Under the pieces are notes generated by a model. The model made no database searches and was not told the origin of the DNA. It saw nothing but the letters and a program-made list of their open reading frames with translations. A stretch of DNA of 64,000 nt from Chaunax sp. Z400 (lineage: Eukaryota; Chordata; Actinopteri; Lophiiformes; Chaunacidae), in NCBI GenBank assembly GCA_037577475.1, contig CM075195.1, positions 25,767,399-25,831,398 of the forward strand, in the 5' to 3' direction. Below, in pieces: positions 51,781 to 64,000 of this stretch. The translations under genes were made by a program, and so were the position numbers. Within the stretch, counting starts at the first letter, position 1. Each line of letters opens with the position of its first letter.

Positions 51781-54700
51781 AAACAAAAACTAATCAGATC
51801 CACGTATCTCTTTAAAATGAAAATAACCAAAAGTTGTAGACTTTTTATGTGCCTCCCTGAGTTATATTAGCCTAACAATTCTCCAGAGACATTTTAGACA
51901 GGAAGAAAGGAGCAGAAGAGACAGGATAAGGAGGTTCAGCAGTAATCAGTCCGTCTTATCAGTGTGCTGCAAACAAGGGGTTGATTTATATCAGGGGACA
52001 TGATTATGAGTGTCTCAGCCTGCAGAGGCCCAGACAGAAGCTCAGATAACAAAGGCACACTGATAGAGAGCAAGGTGGCCCGGACAGCCTGGAGAAGTCT
52101 TTGGGGAGGCCTCCTGATCTGTAGATTATCCAACCCCAGAGGCACACATACACAAGCACACGTCTGCGCTGCACTGCTCACACAAAATTAGAGTTAATTC
52201 TTCTTCTTTTCAAACACAACTGAAGGAACTGACTACTGACACATTAGTTCCTCCATCTTCAACACCAACATCACTGAAACGCATTTCTCAGTTCTTTTAA
52301 GTCGCACGGTGAGCTTGAAATGCATTTCCAGGGTTCAAGTGGTTTCAGGTCATTTCAGTGCAATATTAATACAAATCAACTCACATTGACTCAGAACTGG
52401 CTGAGCATAGACTCATAATGAATCTCATGTCCATGTTGGTCAGAAACAGAGTGTTCTTCCAGCCCAGTCACACAGTTGTTGTTGTAAGGTGACAACTACT
52501 GAACCAGTGTGGTTTCCTACATACACTTCACACTAGAAATAACTCCTACCAGCATAAATACTAAACGACTGGTGTGTCTGCTGCAGACAAGCGAGAGTAG
52601 AAGCCTTATCTACTAGTTGAATAATCACCGACATCTCGAGCATATGAGTTGAATGTCTTTTCTAGAGGTGGAAGGGTTGAAGGCGGCGAGACGGTCGGCG
52701 AGCAAGAGACCGCTGTTCGTGTTCCAACAACAAGACATCTCATTTTAGCCACTTTTGGTACATTTTTAGCTGTGTATGTAGCATAAAGGGGATATTGTGA
52801 ACGACACATCACAGAGAGATTGTAGTCGTGTTTATGGTGACAAATCCATGTATCTTATGGAAAAATGCAATCTTTTCTTTAGCCAACCAATTGTTTTATG
52901 TGTCTAAACCTAACCACACCTTATGCATTATTACAACTAGAATTAAAAGTGAACAAAAACTGAAGTGTAAAGAAACGTAAGGTTTCAACATATGAAACAA
53001 AGTTTTAACATATTCCTGGTTTGCAGAACCGTAAAGTACCAACATTTACTATTGTGAGCGGCTTGGTGCTTTCACAGAGAGGAGTGTCCACTCAGAACTA
53101 CTCCTTGGCAGGACGTCAAAACGTCTCCTGTCCAATTTGATCCAAACTGTGACCGCACAGAAGTAATGCACATATGAAAATAAAAGCTTGTGTTATGAGT
53201 GAAACATAATTACCTGACTAATAATTGTGTAAGTATTTTGGCAAGTAAAGCACTGAAGGTTTTAAGGTGGGTGTATCATATGAAGATTTTTATGAAAACG
53301 TTAACAATTTAGCTAAATATTACAAAAGCTACAATAGGGCTGCATGCTTTGGAAATGACTGGCACTAACAAACGGCATAAGTATAAGTATTTATTTGTCT
53401 TCACTTTACAAAACCAGGTTTGTTTTTTTTAAACCAGGTAAGAGGGAGCTTCTTCTTACTAAAATGCAGATTTAGCCTTAAATGCCATATATAATGTTAT
53501 TACATAACATGTAGTCTTTCTTAAAATGATCTGCCTGTAACGATATGTCTGTTCATTAACAACAGTATGATTACCCCCAAAATATCAACGTCAGGTGGTC
53601 TTAGACAGCTTTGATTTCACATAGCTCCAACACCCTGTTGTTTCCAGCTCCACAGCACCATCTTATTCTCAAGCCACATGTTCTCTTGACATTTCATAAA
53701 GCTTATACACAGAATCAGCTGACGTAGAATAAGGGTTCTTGCATTCTTTTGACCTTTGACCCTTTCGACACAATTGAAGAAAGGATTGTCCGGTGCAGCA
53801 GAAGATTAAGTTTATGACAAAAATGGTATATTGACAGCGAGATCAGGACCATTGAAGGATTTATCAAGCAAGAATACAAGAAGAAAAAATTATTTCCATC
53901 CTCAGATAGCTTAAGAGTGTTCTATTTTTTTACCTCAAATGTTCAAAAGCTCTACGCCCTCATACTCCTTGAAAACCTCTGAAAATCAGTGGTTTTGTCC
54001 TTTAAGAACACAGAAACTGTATGGCATCAAGATATATAATCAAAATTAATACAATCTATAGTTAACAGAGAGGAAAAGCAGCTGCCAACCAGTGTCCCTC
54101 TCTCCCTAATGGCCAGTTATATAGTTGGGGTCCGAGCCACTCGTGGATCCTCTTAACCCCTATGGATAGAGTTGTTCTCGGCAGTAGGGCGAGACGTCAG
54201 GTCCTTGAGCTGATTAGAGCTAGACTAAGCCTACAAAGGCCATGGGAACCCCGAACTCCAAACACACATCTAAATACTTTGACAAGCTTGTGAAAAGAAA
54301 TAAATGGCATTATGGCATTCTTGAATAAAAGGGAAAATGTCCTCTCAGAATAGTGAAAGTAAAAAATAAAGATAGTTGCCTCATATATAAAGCATTATTC
54401 CAAAGACACTTTTTTTTTTAAGGTTACAGTTATATAGTGTGTATTTATTGGTACCTATTGTGGGTTCAGAGAAACTACTGTTGCAAGGTGCTGGATGTTC
54501 TTCACCTGCAGCAAGAACATTCAATACTATTCATAACCTTATGCACTGAATCTGAGCTGTGCCCTCCATTAATCTGTGCTGCTGGTTAATCTGGTAGGAA
54601 TGTGTGCAACAGTGTCAGAAATCAGCCCTCCAGCCATAAGTGACCCACTGGTTTCACTGGGAGAACAGGTCCACACACACAACCATCTCTTTACTACCTG

Positions 54701-55046
54701 TAGCTGATTTTATTTTGGAAAAGCCGCTCAACAACACTTTTCTTTTAATTCAGCTAACAGTTTAAAAAAGTGGCCCGTTAGGTAAACATGACAGCAAGCT
54801 AGCAGCCTAAAAGATAAATTAGCCTTAGCCAAACTGCGCTAAAACTCACATTAAATAAGCCTCAATAAGAAAACTACGATAATGCCATGAGGAATAGGCT
54901 TCAATGAGGTTCATAATAAGTTCACGGGATACACGGCAGGAGGAATAATATGGTGATAAAGTGTACCGTAGTACACAGTAGTGATTGGGTTTCACCTGAG
55001 AGAAATGTTAGCAAAGAAGTGAGAAAAAGATGGAGCTCTCTCTCAC

Positions 55047-55260
55047 CTGCGTGGTTTTCTGTGACTCCTCTGCCCCTCTGCCCCTCACACACCGTCCCGC
55101 CGAGGCTGCTACACCTGAATGAGCCTGATGTCCGGTGTGCAGCGGTACTGTGGAGGGCTGAGCCCGGCGGGAGGAGGAGGAGGAGCCCGGAGTCACCGGC
55201 AGATACCTTCCCGGGAAACAGGAGCCGGTAGGACTCTCCTACAGCAAACACCCACCCCAC
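55047..55260 (-). promoter_or_regulatory. lamb4: Candidate lamb4 promoter / noncoding first exon in a CpG-rich block
   Basis: A short GC- and CpG-rich block (about 55075-55260) stands out in AT-rich surroundings. On the minus strand it ends in CACGCAG|GTGAGAG at 55047, a strong splice donor, with no laminin coding frame. A noncoding exon here spliced over ~15 kb to the start-codon exon fits a vertebrate CpG-type promoter. The 5' edge is not determinable by eye, and the block could also serve a plus-strand transcript. Confidence 0.5.
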
Positions 55261-56174
55261 GGTTCCTTTAGGTGATATTGCTCACTGGTTCCTCCTCAAT
55301 GCTCAATAGTGTTGAAGTTACCGTGGCCTGTTTTCTGTCTGAACGCGCATGTATTTAAGAACTTAACCTTGACTGTCACTTGAAGACAGGGGCGGACTCA
55401 CGTTCTTTGAGGTGCAGGGGCGAGAGGAATAAAAAGGGCACGCAACTACAGAGGTGGCGAAAGTCCACACGTTCTTTACTCAAGAAAAAGTCCAGGTATT
55501 TGTATAAAAAGCATCTGGTAAAAATACAAGTATTGATTCAACTTTTTTACACAAGTAAAAGTTAAAAAGTAAAGGCTCTGGAATGAACTCAAACATAGCC
55601 CTTTGAAGGAAATTTCTACTGCCTGTTTGTTTTTTTGTGCAGTGATCTTCATGAAATATGATATTAATTAGTTAAAGGTATTCAGAGTGAATGACCATTA
55701 TGCAGAATGCAAGTAGGCTAGAGAAAAGAGACTGATGTCAGTCTTTTCTTCTTCTTTTCTATGTGTTACTGTCCATTTAGGTTGAAATCAGTCTTGATGT
55801 CAGAAAAGGATGATGGAAAATACAAATAATCTCTAATAATAAACGAGTCTGTTTTGAAAATTCAAGAAGTAGAAAGTACAGATATTTCGGTTAAAATGAA
55901 GGGAGTTAAAGTAAAAAGTTGTCAGGAAAATAGATACTGTACTCAAGGAAAGTACAAATAGCTGAAAACTATTTACAGTAGCCTACTAAATAACTAATTG
56001 AATAACTATTTTACACGACAAAAGTCATAATATTACAAGAATGCTCGTAACATTGTAATTTTAGGCAACATATTTGAAGGGAAATATCAGAAGAGAGTTA
56101 CCAGCATCAAAATAAGGAATATAGAACTTCTTGTCAAGCAATACTTTAGTACAGGTTTAACAAATAAAAAAATA

Positions 56175-56299
56175 TTATATATTTTGGTACATCAACACCA
56201 CATTATTATAAGTATCAGGAGAAAAGACTGTGCAGGAAACTGGGTCTGTTCTGAAGAAAGAACCAGATACACTTGGAGGAGATGGCTGGTAGTGGTCGA
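56175..56299 (-). CDS. Possible terminal exon joined to the block at 57532-57649
   Basis: Begins after GTCCCCGCAG and joins in frame (phase 1) to the donor at 57532, adding VDHYQPSPPSVSGSFFRTDP then VSCTVFSPDTYNNVVLMYQN and I, followed by a stop at 56175-56177. In-frame joining has a one-in-three chance, the acceptor tract is weak and I see no clear polyadenylation signal, so this is a hypothesis. Confidence 0.25.
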
Positions 56300-57531
56300 C
56301 TGCGGGGACATTGTTCGTTGCATCAGAGAGATATTGTGACTTTTTCTTGTAATACTTTGACTTTATTCTCAAAATCTTTTTTTCTCTCAACATGGCCCAA
56401 ATACTCCATCGTATGAAACAGTTACAAACCCTGGTTAAGATGAAAATTGTTGTTAATTATGTAACTCAGATGTTACAATGGTAATAACACAGAGAGAACT
56501 ATGACCTATTTGACCATTTGGAGGCACATGGAGGCCAGTGAATTTTCTAGTATGTAGGGAAACCTATATGCTACTGCATCCCATCTCTCCACTAAATTGC
56601 TCATCTTAAAAGGAAGTTTAACATGTTTACTTAAATTTTCTAAATTCTAATTTCATGGAAAATCACTACATTTTTACAGTAATTCTTTATTGTTGTGATT
56701 TGACACTATATAAATAAAATTGACTTGACTTTCATACAAAACTCTGTAAAAGTATGGACATTGTCAGTAAATTAATAAACCAACTTTTATTTTAAATGTA
56801 TTTAAGTGAATTTGTTTTTTACAGAAAAATTATCTATACAGTGTTTTTTATTCTTTCCTAAATTACATACAAATATATGTAAAATTATAATAATTGACTG
56901 TAATTAAATATGTAACTTGTTGTTTAAGGATTTAAGTCCATACTAAATATTTAACATTTGTCTTTGTAATTTGAAGGTAAATCTTGTTAGTTTTATATTA
57001 ATGTGTATTTGTACATTCAAACTCTAATTCTGAGTGCAAATTTAGCTGTTTTTTCTTCATTTTATCAAACATAATGCACATTCTTTTTGAAACAGCAATG
57101 CAAGGCAGCAGAGGCTCCTCAGACACACTGTGACATAACAGGCCAGCAGGGTGGTGTACTGGAATGTTGTCTCACAACAACAAGATTCTGGAACATAGGG
57201 AGGATGTAGGATTGAATGTTAAAATGAATGGTTATCTCTTCATGTGTTGGTCCTGTGATGATGTGGTGACTTGTCCAGTATGTAATTATTTAGGAAAAAT
57301 GTAATTAAATTTAGTGCTGTTGCTTTATTGACGATATTTAATTGTAATAATGCAGGTAAAAATCTGCATTAATCTGTTTCCCTGCAAAACCTTTGATGAA
57401 AATTTCTATTGTTTTGGAACTTAATTTGATTTAGGATATTTTACTTTAATTTTACGCTTTTTGTTTGGATGGCGTAATTGCATCCCTGTGGCACACCTTC
57501 CTTTTCTAAACAAATCTGTAACGGAGCTCAC

Positions 57532-57649
57532 CTCCGCAGGAGCCTGGTGCGATCTGCTGGTAGGAGAACTGCAGGTGCAGCTCTTCTTCACTTGTCTCCA
57601 TAATGAACACCTTGAGCAGGTAGCGAATCTTGAACAGTGTATTGTGGGC
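57532..57649 (-). CDS. Unrecognised exon-like block, minus strand
   Basis: 118 nt, fully open, between an acceptor TTCATTATAG and a strong donor GGAG|GTGAGC. Encodes AHNTLFKIRYLLKVFIMETS then EEELHLQFSYQQIAPGSCG (39 codons + 1 nt). The sequence looks like folded protein rather than random frame. I do not recognise the family. It lies upstream of the CpG block and is not part of laminin. It could be an exon of a neighbouring minus-strand gene or a decayed gene fragment. Confidence 0.45.
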
Positions 57650-60600
57650 CTATAATGAACCTGATCACGACCAAAATATGTTGTTTGTTGGGCAATACCA
57701 CATCTCCAAAAAATGTAATCAAAATCCTTTCATAATTTTTTAAGTAACAATGACAAAGTGACAAACAAATTATGGTAAAAACTTTCATGTTTATAATTAT
57801 GTGACATTTTATCTTTTGGGGCTGTAATTATCTGAGGCCTTTTGATTTTCTGTAATCAACATCTAACATGAAGTTCTCCACGTTCTCACAACAGGATTGT
57901 GATTTTCCATGTGCAAGTGTGTCCTTGCTAAATAGGATAGTATAGGATCCTATGAGAGGCTAGATAAAAGCGTGCAGCCCTGCCTATCTTCATGGGGGAA
58001 GATGATGGGATAGCTCATCACTGACAGGATTTCTGCTGTACCTCGGGAATTATCAAAAGATGTTGACAATCTCTGTCGCCAAGCTCATTATGTGGTGCCA
58101 GCCAAGTCAACTGATACCAAACAGCGGCTGCCTATTAGGAGGACAGTCTCCTTTGCAAAGGGTTGATGTATGTCCTAACATATGATGTGAGCTTTGGGCT
58201 TGTGACCACTATAGTAAGCTGAAAGCTTTAATAAGCTTTTTTCTATATTTTAATACAGGTTCATGCCTCTCTTTCTATGCAGCAAGCAGGACAGCAAGTG
58301 TCTTTGACCACGTTGAAAATATTTTTGAAAGGCTAAATGTCTAGAAATATAGATTCAAGCAGATTATTTTGCTAGATAGAAGCATGTTGTGAATTTTGGA
58401 AATGCTTATGTCTATATCGTATATTTATTGGAAATATTTGGATCATAGAAGCCAGAATCAATCCTTCACAACCATCAATGGAATATAATTCTATAAATAG
58501 TATGATGCTGATAAAATTAGTGCGGCTTAATCTTTACCTGCAACTGTGCAGACAAAAACGGGTTTAAACAGAATAGACATGCAAAAAAAAAAGAAGAAAA
58601 AAAGAATGCTGTGGAACATTCGAATGATGAATGTCAACGTTATAAATGAAGCTTTAAATCTTCAAATTGTTCAGTGCAGCCCTAGATTTTTCACAGAGAA
58701 CACAATGTCTGAAGATACAGTCTGTATGGAAATAGAGACACCAGCAATAGTAACATGTTTACACTGTTAGTGGGTTGTGAGAGGGACAAAAAAGAATGAA
58801 ACAGAACAGAAAAGTAGAACACATGGTCAGGAGTCAGCACAGGCACAGCACAGTGGAGCCCAGGAATGGCTGGAATCCATAATTATCAACAATTGTGCAG
58901 TCGTATTGTCCTATAATACAAACATGAAGTAAACAGCAAGTCTGAAAACTGCACATATGGTTTAAGAAGCAGTGTTTCAGCAAAATCCAGAGGTGAAGGA
59001 ATTAAAACCTTAATTTTTTTTTAAGAATTGTGAAATACATGAAAAGAGAGACGCATCGTCTCATCCACTTCTCCCTTCATTGCCATTCTCAACCTGTCTG
59101 CCAGATGCCCTCAGACTTTTTACACAAGTCCCAGCCAGCCGATTCCCCTACTAACCTGTGCAGGGGCTTCAACTGGGATCTTTGGGGCTGATCACCGATA
59201 GCTGGAGGCAGTAATGGACAATGCCAATCACAGATCAAAATGCTGTGTCTTTATTTTGTTATCATCTATAGTTATTAGTTATTAGTGGCACCTAATGGAA
59301 CTAAAACTGTCTTCTGTCATTAAACTGCTGTAAATGAAACCCTCAGTTTTTATGTGTGTTTAGCTCCACTGTAAACTATTAGCTCTGTTAATTCGTGGCT
59401 CCCTTAGCCAAAAACACAGCAGGACTCAACTGCTCAATAGTGGCTAACAGATAATACTACTAATACTACTGCTGATTTCAGTATGGATTTGCTATATCCT
59501 CAAGGTATAACTAACATATTTGGAAGCTCCTGCCAGAAAGTGACTGAGGGGATTCTGTTCTGAAAACGTGGCAACATTTCAGAACAGAAAATCATTTTTT
59601 AAGGGGATGCATTGAAGACACACTTAAGATCTGATGACTCACACCATATGCAGAGGTGTTCTGGGTCACATGTGGCCTGAGTCTTTCTAAAGTGTGACTG
59701 CTATGTGTCCTGGGCTACACTGAAGGTTCTCACCTGCCAACATTTAGCATCTATTTTCACACTAGCCCTTTTCACGCAGAGTTTGTGTAATAGTGCGGCA
59801 ACGAAGATCCTTCTCTGTGATGCTTTTATTTTTTAACTCTGAATAGAGGTGTGACATGTAACACAGCAGCATCAGCATATAGTGTGACTTCATGTAACGT
59901 TTGTAAACAACAATTCAATCACTTACCTTCCCTGTTACATGGTGGTTGATCTAATCCTCTGCTCTGTGTATTGTGCACACATAATACGTCTTCAAAACAT
60001 CAACAAACTGTTGAATCAGTGCCGTTACTACCTCTGCTGATGGCTCAGAGGTGGAACAACAACCCTTTATTATACCCTTTATAACATTTATACAGGACGG
60101 GGAGCCGCAATAAAAGTGCAACAGTCCTGCCTTGAACAGGCTGGGTAAAAGAGGCTATTGTTTCAACTGATATCACCATTTACACTAAATGTATGTGTAC
60201 CTTTTGTGTGATTTCTCCCACTGATGTAAATATTTAATTTGATATGTTTTTGCCCCATTAGGAGGATCTCTGTTGCTGCTGCTGTTTTTGTCCTTTGGTG
60301 AATTCCTTTACCTAATTTGTTTCACCTTTGCTCATTCTTTATTTGATTGGTTTGCATTTAATGGTTTATTTTCCTTACAGGTAAGCTGTTTTTAACTTTT
60401 TGGTCTAAGAGGTGGCTTAAGTCTTATTTTTTTCTTTTGTTTAAACCAACTATTGTGAGCATAATAATCGGAGGTTGATATTTCTGGGGTTGTTTGTGTG
60501 CGCCAGGTAACAGGCCAGGTGGGTTGTTATATTCTTGTAGGTGGAGGTTCTTGGGTGGAGGCCCCACTTTCCTCCCTGGGGGTCCTATTGCATGCAAATT

Positions 60601-62421
60601 TGTCTTTTTGTCAATATATGTGTGGTTTTGTTGTGCTTCTCTAACCCTTGTGTGTCTCTATCTTGCAGTGTGAGCAACTGTGTGTGATTTGCACACTACT
60701 GGTGGTGGCGAACACTCTTGGCTCCCCCCTTTCACTCCCCTCCTCCTGCAGGTTTCTGTGGCACCCTCCCCCTGCCCTGGTAATATTCACATGGTTGTAG
60801 TTTTTAAACTAATTTATAAAACACATTTTGATGAAAAGTTTAACTTTTAACCTGATTCTTGCAATTGTTTAAAAGCCTTAATTATTTCCCTGGTAATTTA
60901 ATTAAAAAGTAATAGTTTGGAACTGGAAACTCATGTCTCTGATTACGAACTGTTGGATATTCTCTGGGTGAAATTCCCATTGTGGCGTTGTTGAGTTCTT
61001 GTTGGCTGGGGGTTGTTTAGATGCCCATTTGTCAAATGTTGTAGGTATTTCCTTTTTTGTGTTAAAAACATTGAGTTCCTTTGGCGCTGTATGTGTTTAT
61101 TTGCATATAGACCAAGGAAGTGAGATGTAACCATATAGGACTCATGTAGAGATGTACTATAATGGCAGGTGTGAACTTCGAGGTGTCCACCATCCAGGAC
61201 GGATGTTAATACCACGTTTGAACAGCCTCTTAAACCTTATTGCTGTATCTTGTAACCTGTACCCACCTGTCTGTAACTTTTTCTGGCTACTCTGTAGTTT
61301 TAGTGCGTCCTTTGTGTAAACATGTCGGTGAGTATGTAAATTCACCTCTCCAATAAATCTCGGAACCGTTGCTGTCTCTGTAGTTGTCTGCTTTTGTGTC
61401 CACTCACTGTTGTCTACCACTCACTGCAGTGACTGAAGCAGAGGCTGTAATTTGTTCAGAGCTCGATGCTGTTTGGACAGTAAAACATCTGGAGAAGATA
61501 GTGTTTACTTGATTGCTACACACACTCAGAAAGGGAAAATGAACAGTTGAAAACCACGGTTGCCCTCTCCTTTTCATTCTGCTCATGCTTTTGTGTAATT
61601 TGCCATGTTTGTAGAGTGTGTGTATGGACGTGTTCTTATTTACAGGCCCAGGTTGGGGGCGTGGCTTGTAAGGCGGAGTAAGGTGCTTCTATTTTAATTC
61701 ATGGTAAATACAATAGATGAACTAACCAATGCACATTCACTCATAAACGCACACGTTTGTCACATGCTTGTTCATCAGGGGCGATAACCATTCACACAAA
61801 CAGTCACACACCGATGGAACTGCCATTGGGAGCAATTTAGGGTTCAATATCTTGGGACACTTGGACATGCAGACAACAGGGGCCACGGCCTTTGAACATC
61901 AAGTCTACATGTCCCAGAAGATTTCAATGTCCTGGACAAATGAAAGAAATCCCACTTAAATATTATCTGCGTTTAAAAATAATTCCCATGGACCACTGAT
62001 GCTGTGCACCAAAGAGTTTATGACAACCTGGGAATGACACAATCAACTATCTTTCTTTCATTTCAAATTGTACTTGTGTTGACGCAGCAAAGAGAATTTC
62101 TGCCTTGTGTTTCTTATGCAAATTTGACTTTGGGATCAGTTTTTGAGATCTGAATACTGGAATATCATTAAAGACATTCTAATTATATTGTAACTCTTCC
62201 TTCATAAAAAAAATAGAATATTTTACTTTAACATTTTTCTCTTCAAATGCTTCCTTAGTTACTTGTTTTTACAGTAATCATTATTTTTGATCTGATTAAA
62301 CAACCCTAAATCAGTCCTGTTACAATTATCAGCTATTATTACATTCCCATCAGCCTCAGCTGCAATAATTATATAATTAGTGATTGGTAGTGTGTTCAAA
62401 CAGTAAAGTATCATAGTGAAC

Positions 62422-62757
62422 ATTCATTCATTTTCTGTAACCCCTTATCCTGTGTAGGGTCGCGGGGGGGGGGGGGGCTGGAGCCTATCCCAGCTGACTT
62501 TGTCACCAGTTCATCGCAGGACCACATAGAAAGACAAACAACCATTCTCACTCACATTCACACCTATGGTCAATTTAGTCACCAATTCATCTCTACTGCA
62601 TGTTTTTGGTGGTGAGAAGGAACCCAAGAAGACACAGGGAGAACCTGCAAACTCCACACAGAAAAGTCCCAGGTACTCAGGTCGATTAGAACCCAGGACC
62701 TTCTTGCTGTGAGGCAACACACGCTACCCACTATGCCTATGTCACTCAGCCCCTGGC
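62422..62757 (-). mobile_element. tRNA-like SINE family copy, nearly full length
   Basis: Reverse-complement copy of the 5749 family: TCATTTTCTGTAACCCCTTA, a poly-G run at 62464-62477, GGAGCCTATCCCAGCTGAC, ending with AACCCAGGACCTTCTTGCTG and GTGAGGCAACACACGCTACC. Confidence 0.8.
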
Positions 62758-63354
62758 AGTTTTCCATTTCATTTTATAGTGAAAGCATGCACCAAAATGA
62801 GATGGACGGATTCTTTTGAAGATATTTAGAGAATAATGTTTTGAGGTGACTGAAACATATTAGCCGTGTCACTGAGACCTTTTCTTTACTTAATAAACAT
62901 GTGCCCTCTGTATTTAATGATCAATGTCTGCCCTCTAGTGTGAAAACATGGCCTCCTCCTCCTCCTTGAGCTGCTAATAACTAACTATACCTAACTATAC
63001 AGGCTCATTCCATATAAAGATGAAAACCCTGCTTGATTGCATTCATTCTCATTAGCAGGGAAAGTTCTTTATCGTCCTCTTCCCGTTAGAGCGACGGCCT
63101 TCTGACATGCAATGAACCTGTATACTCTATGAACATGAACTTATTAACTATAGGACTAAAACTCAAATGAATATGTAAAATGATTCTTTACAATGAATAG
63201 TTAGGTAACCTTTAAAAATCATAACAAACAATAACTGTATAGCACCTTCCTATTCTACTGAAACTTTGCAATACAAGCCACCATGCATCCATTCACACAC
63301 GCATTCATAGAGTGGTGATAGAGGCTATCATGAAGGAGCCACCTGCTCATCAGG

Positions 63355-63420
63355 CAAGGCAAGTTGATTTATATAGCATTTTCCAACAACAAGGCAATTC
63401 AGAGGGGTTTACAGAAAGTA
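63355..63420 (+). mobile_element. LINE 3'-end-like fragment
   Basis: AGGCAAGGCAAGTTGATTTA, TATAGCATTTTCCAACAACA and AGGCAATTCAGAGGGGTTTA match the tail of a widespread fish LINE family. Confidence 0.6.
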
Positions 63421-63527
63421 TAAAAGGCATGAAGACAAAGAATAAAACAATAGCTTCATTAGTTAGAAATACAAATATTTAAAGAGAAGTTTTATCTTTA
63501 AGTGAGCAAAATTCTGCCACATACCAA

Positions 63528-63700
63528 TTATCTCCGCCAAGGAGGTTATGTGAGTGGTTCGGTTTGTTTGTTTGTTTGTTTGGAACAACTTTGGGGGCAA
63601 TTTGGCACAGGATTTGGTTCTTGGCACTTTTATATGCAGACTGCAGGTGCCAGGGGTCGAACCACCGGCCTTCCAATAAGTGGACTACGGGCCCACCTGA
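63528..63700 (+). repeat. Two dispersed-repeat fragments abutting an exon-like block
   Basis: 63528-63620 is CTCCGCCAAGGAGGTTATGT with (TTTG)n; 63628-63700 is the tail GCAGACTGCAGGTGCCAGGG, AAGTGGACTACGGGCCCACC of the 25200 family. The acceptor of the 63725 block follows within 25 bp. Confidence 0.55.
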
Positions 63701-63724
63701 ACATCTTTCTCTCTTTCTGTGCAG

Positions 63725-63802
63725 GAATATTCCTGTTATCCGCAGAAAGTTTGAGGATGTGTCCAGAGGAGGATCTCTTGATGATGAGAAAAGATTGTTT
63801 AT
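63725..63802 (+). CDS. Unrecognised symmetric exon-like block, plus strand
   Basis: 78 nt between a strong polypyrimidine acceptor (CTCTCTTTCTGTGCAG) and a strong donor (AT|GTGAGTATG), phase 2 at both ends. Encodes NIPVIRRKFEDVSRGGSLDD EKRLF, charged and protein-like. Family not recognised. The acceptor lies just 3' of a repeat tail (about 63628-63700). It would be an internal exon of a plus-strand gene extending beyond the right edge. Confidence 0.45.
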
Positions 63803-64000
63803 GTGAGTATGCATTTTTTTTATAGCTGTGAAACATGTATAGTTGAATTATAAATGGTAGAGAGCAGTCTGTGATTTGCCAATTCTTAACAGGGGGTTGG
63901 GCCCAAATGCTATAATACTAACTTAAATAAAAATATTCTTCTGTTTAAAATGTTTTAGGGATTATGACAATATTGTTTGTTGTTTTGAAATGCATCATAT

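Larger units (their letters stand above)
39968..55046. other. Probable first intron of lamb4 (~15 kb)
   Basis: Between the start-codon exon and the CpG-rich block. Contains SINE, LINE, hAT and other repeats listed separately plus unassigned AT-rich sequence. The 53-55 kb part shows nothing I can name apart from a GC-richer stretch at 54120-54260. Confidence 0.5.
55261..64000. other. Upstream flank of lamb4, mostly intergenic and repeat-derived
   Basis: Besides the exon-like blocks at 56175, 57532 and 63725 it holds a degraded SINE copy (57146-57290), a full SINE copy (62422-62757), a LINE-tail fragment (63355-63420) and dispersed repeats. No laminin sequence. The rest is AT-rich and unassigned. 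Confidence 0.55.

Noticed and set aside
54120..54260. GC-richer stretch resembling an exon or RNA gene
   Set aside because: No open frame with splice borders and no fold or family that I recognise; possibly a repeat fragment.
57461..57655. 64-codon plus-strand frame over the 57.5-kb block
   Set aside because: The minus strand has better splice borders and more protein-like sequence; the plus frame is probably its shadow.

Overview
The window comes from a vertebrate genome, most likely a ray-finned (teleost) fish. It has short phased exons in long AT-rich introns, many dinucleotide microsatellites and fish-style interspersed repeats (Tc1/mariner, hAT, LINE and tRNA-like SINE fragments). There is no operon-like packing and no prokaryotic signal.

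The main content is one large minus-strand gene for a laminin beta chain, read from right to left. I could phase 28 coding exons from the start codon at 39927 down to the exon at 42-257. They join in one uninterrupted frame of 1517 codons with matching intron phases throughout. In order they encode a signal peptide, the LN (laminin N-terminal) domain, a first LE (laminin EGF-like) array, domain IV (LF), a second LE array, coiled-coil domain II, the six-cysteine beta-knot (domain alpha) and the start of coiled-coil domain I. The C-terminal remainder lies beyond the left edge; by comparison with known beta chains I expect about 250 residues there. Several segments resemble laminin beta-4 more than beta-1 or beta-2, so lamb4 is the favoured name. 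The family is certain; the paralogue is likely.

Layout: 1-24 kb holds most of the exons, separated by short introns with repeats. The 10.9 kb between 28833-29002 (start of LN) and 39888-39967 (start codon) is one repeat-rich intron. A further ~15 kb separates the start codon from a CpG-rich block at 55047-55260 with a good splice donor, the best candidate for the 5' noncoding exon and promoter. A second, weaker candidate first exon with CCAAT-like and TATA-like elements lies near 42.64-42.92 kb. From 55.3 to 64 kb the sequence is mainly intergenic and repeat-derived. It also holds three isolated exon-like blocks that I do not recognise: minus strand 57532-57649 and 56175-56299, which join in frame, and plus strand 63725-63802.

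Points that stand out: a symmetric 47-codon Arg/His-rich exon inserted in domain IV; two very short introns made mostly of (CA)n/(TG)n directly against splice sites; a head-to-head SINE pair in one intron; a hAT element nested in a Tc1-like copy; and a hAT-type element with near-perfect 8-bp target duplications. I found no CRISPR array, phage, operon or obviously new multi-gene system.
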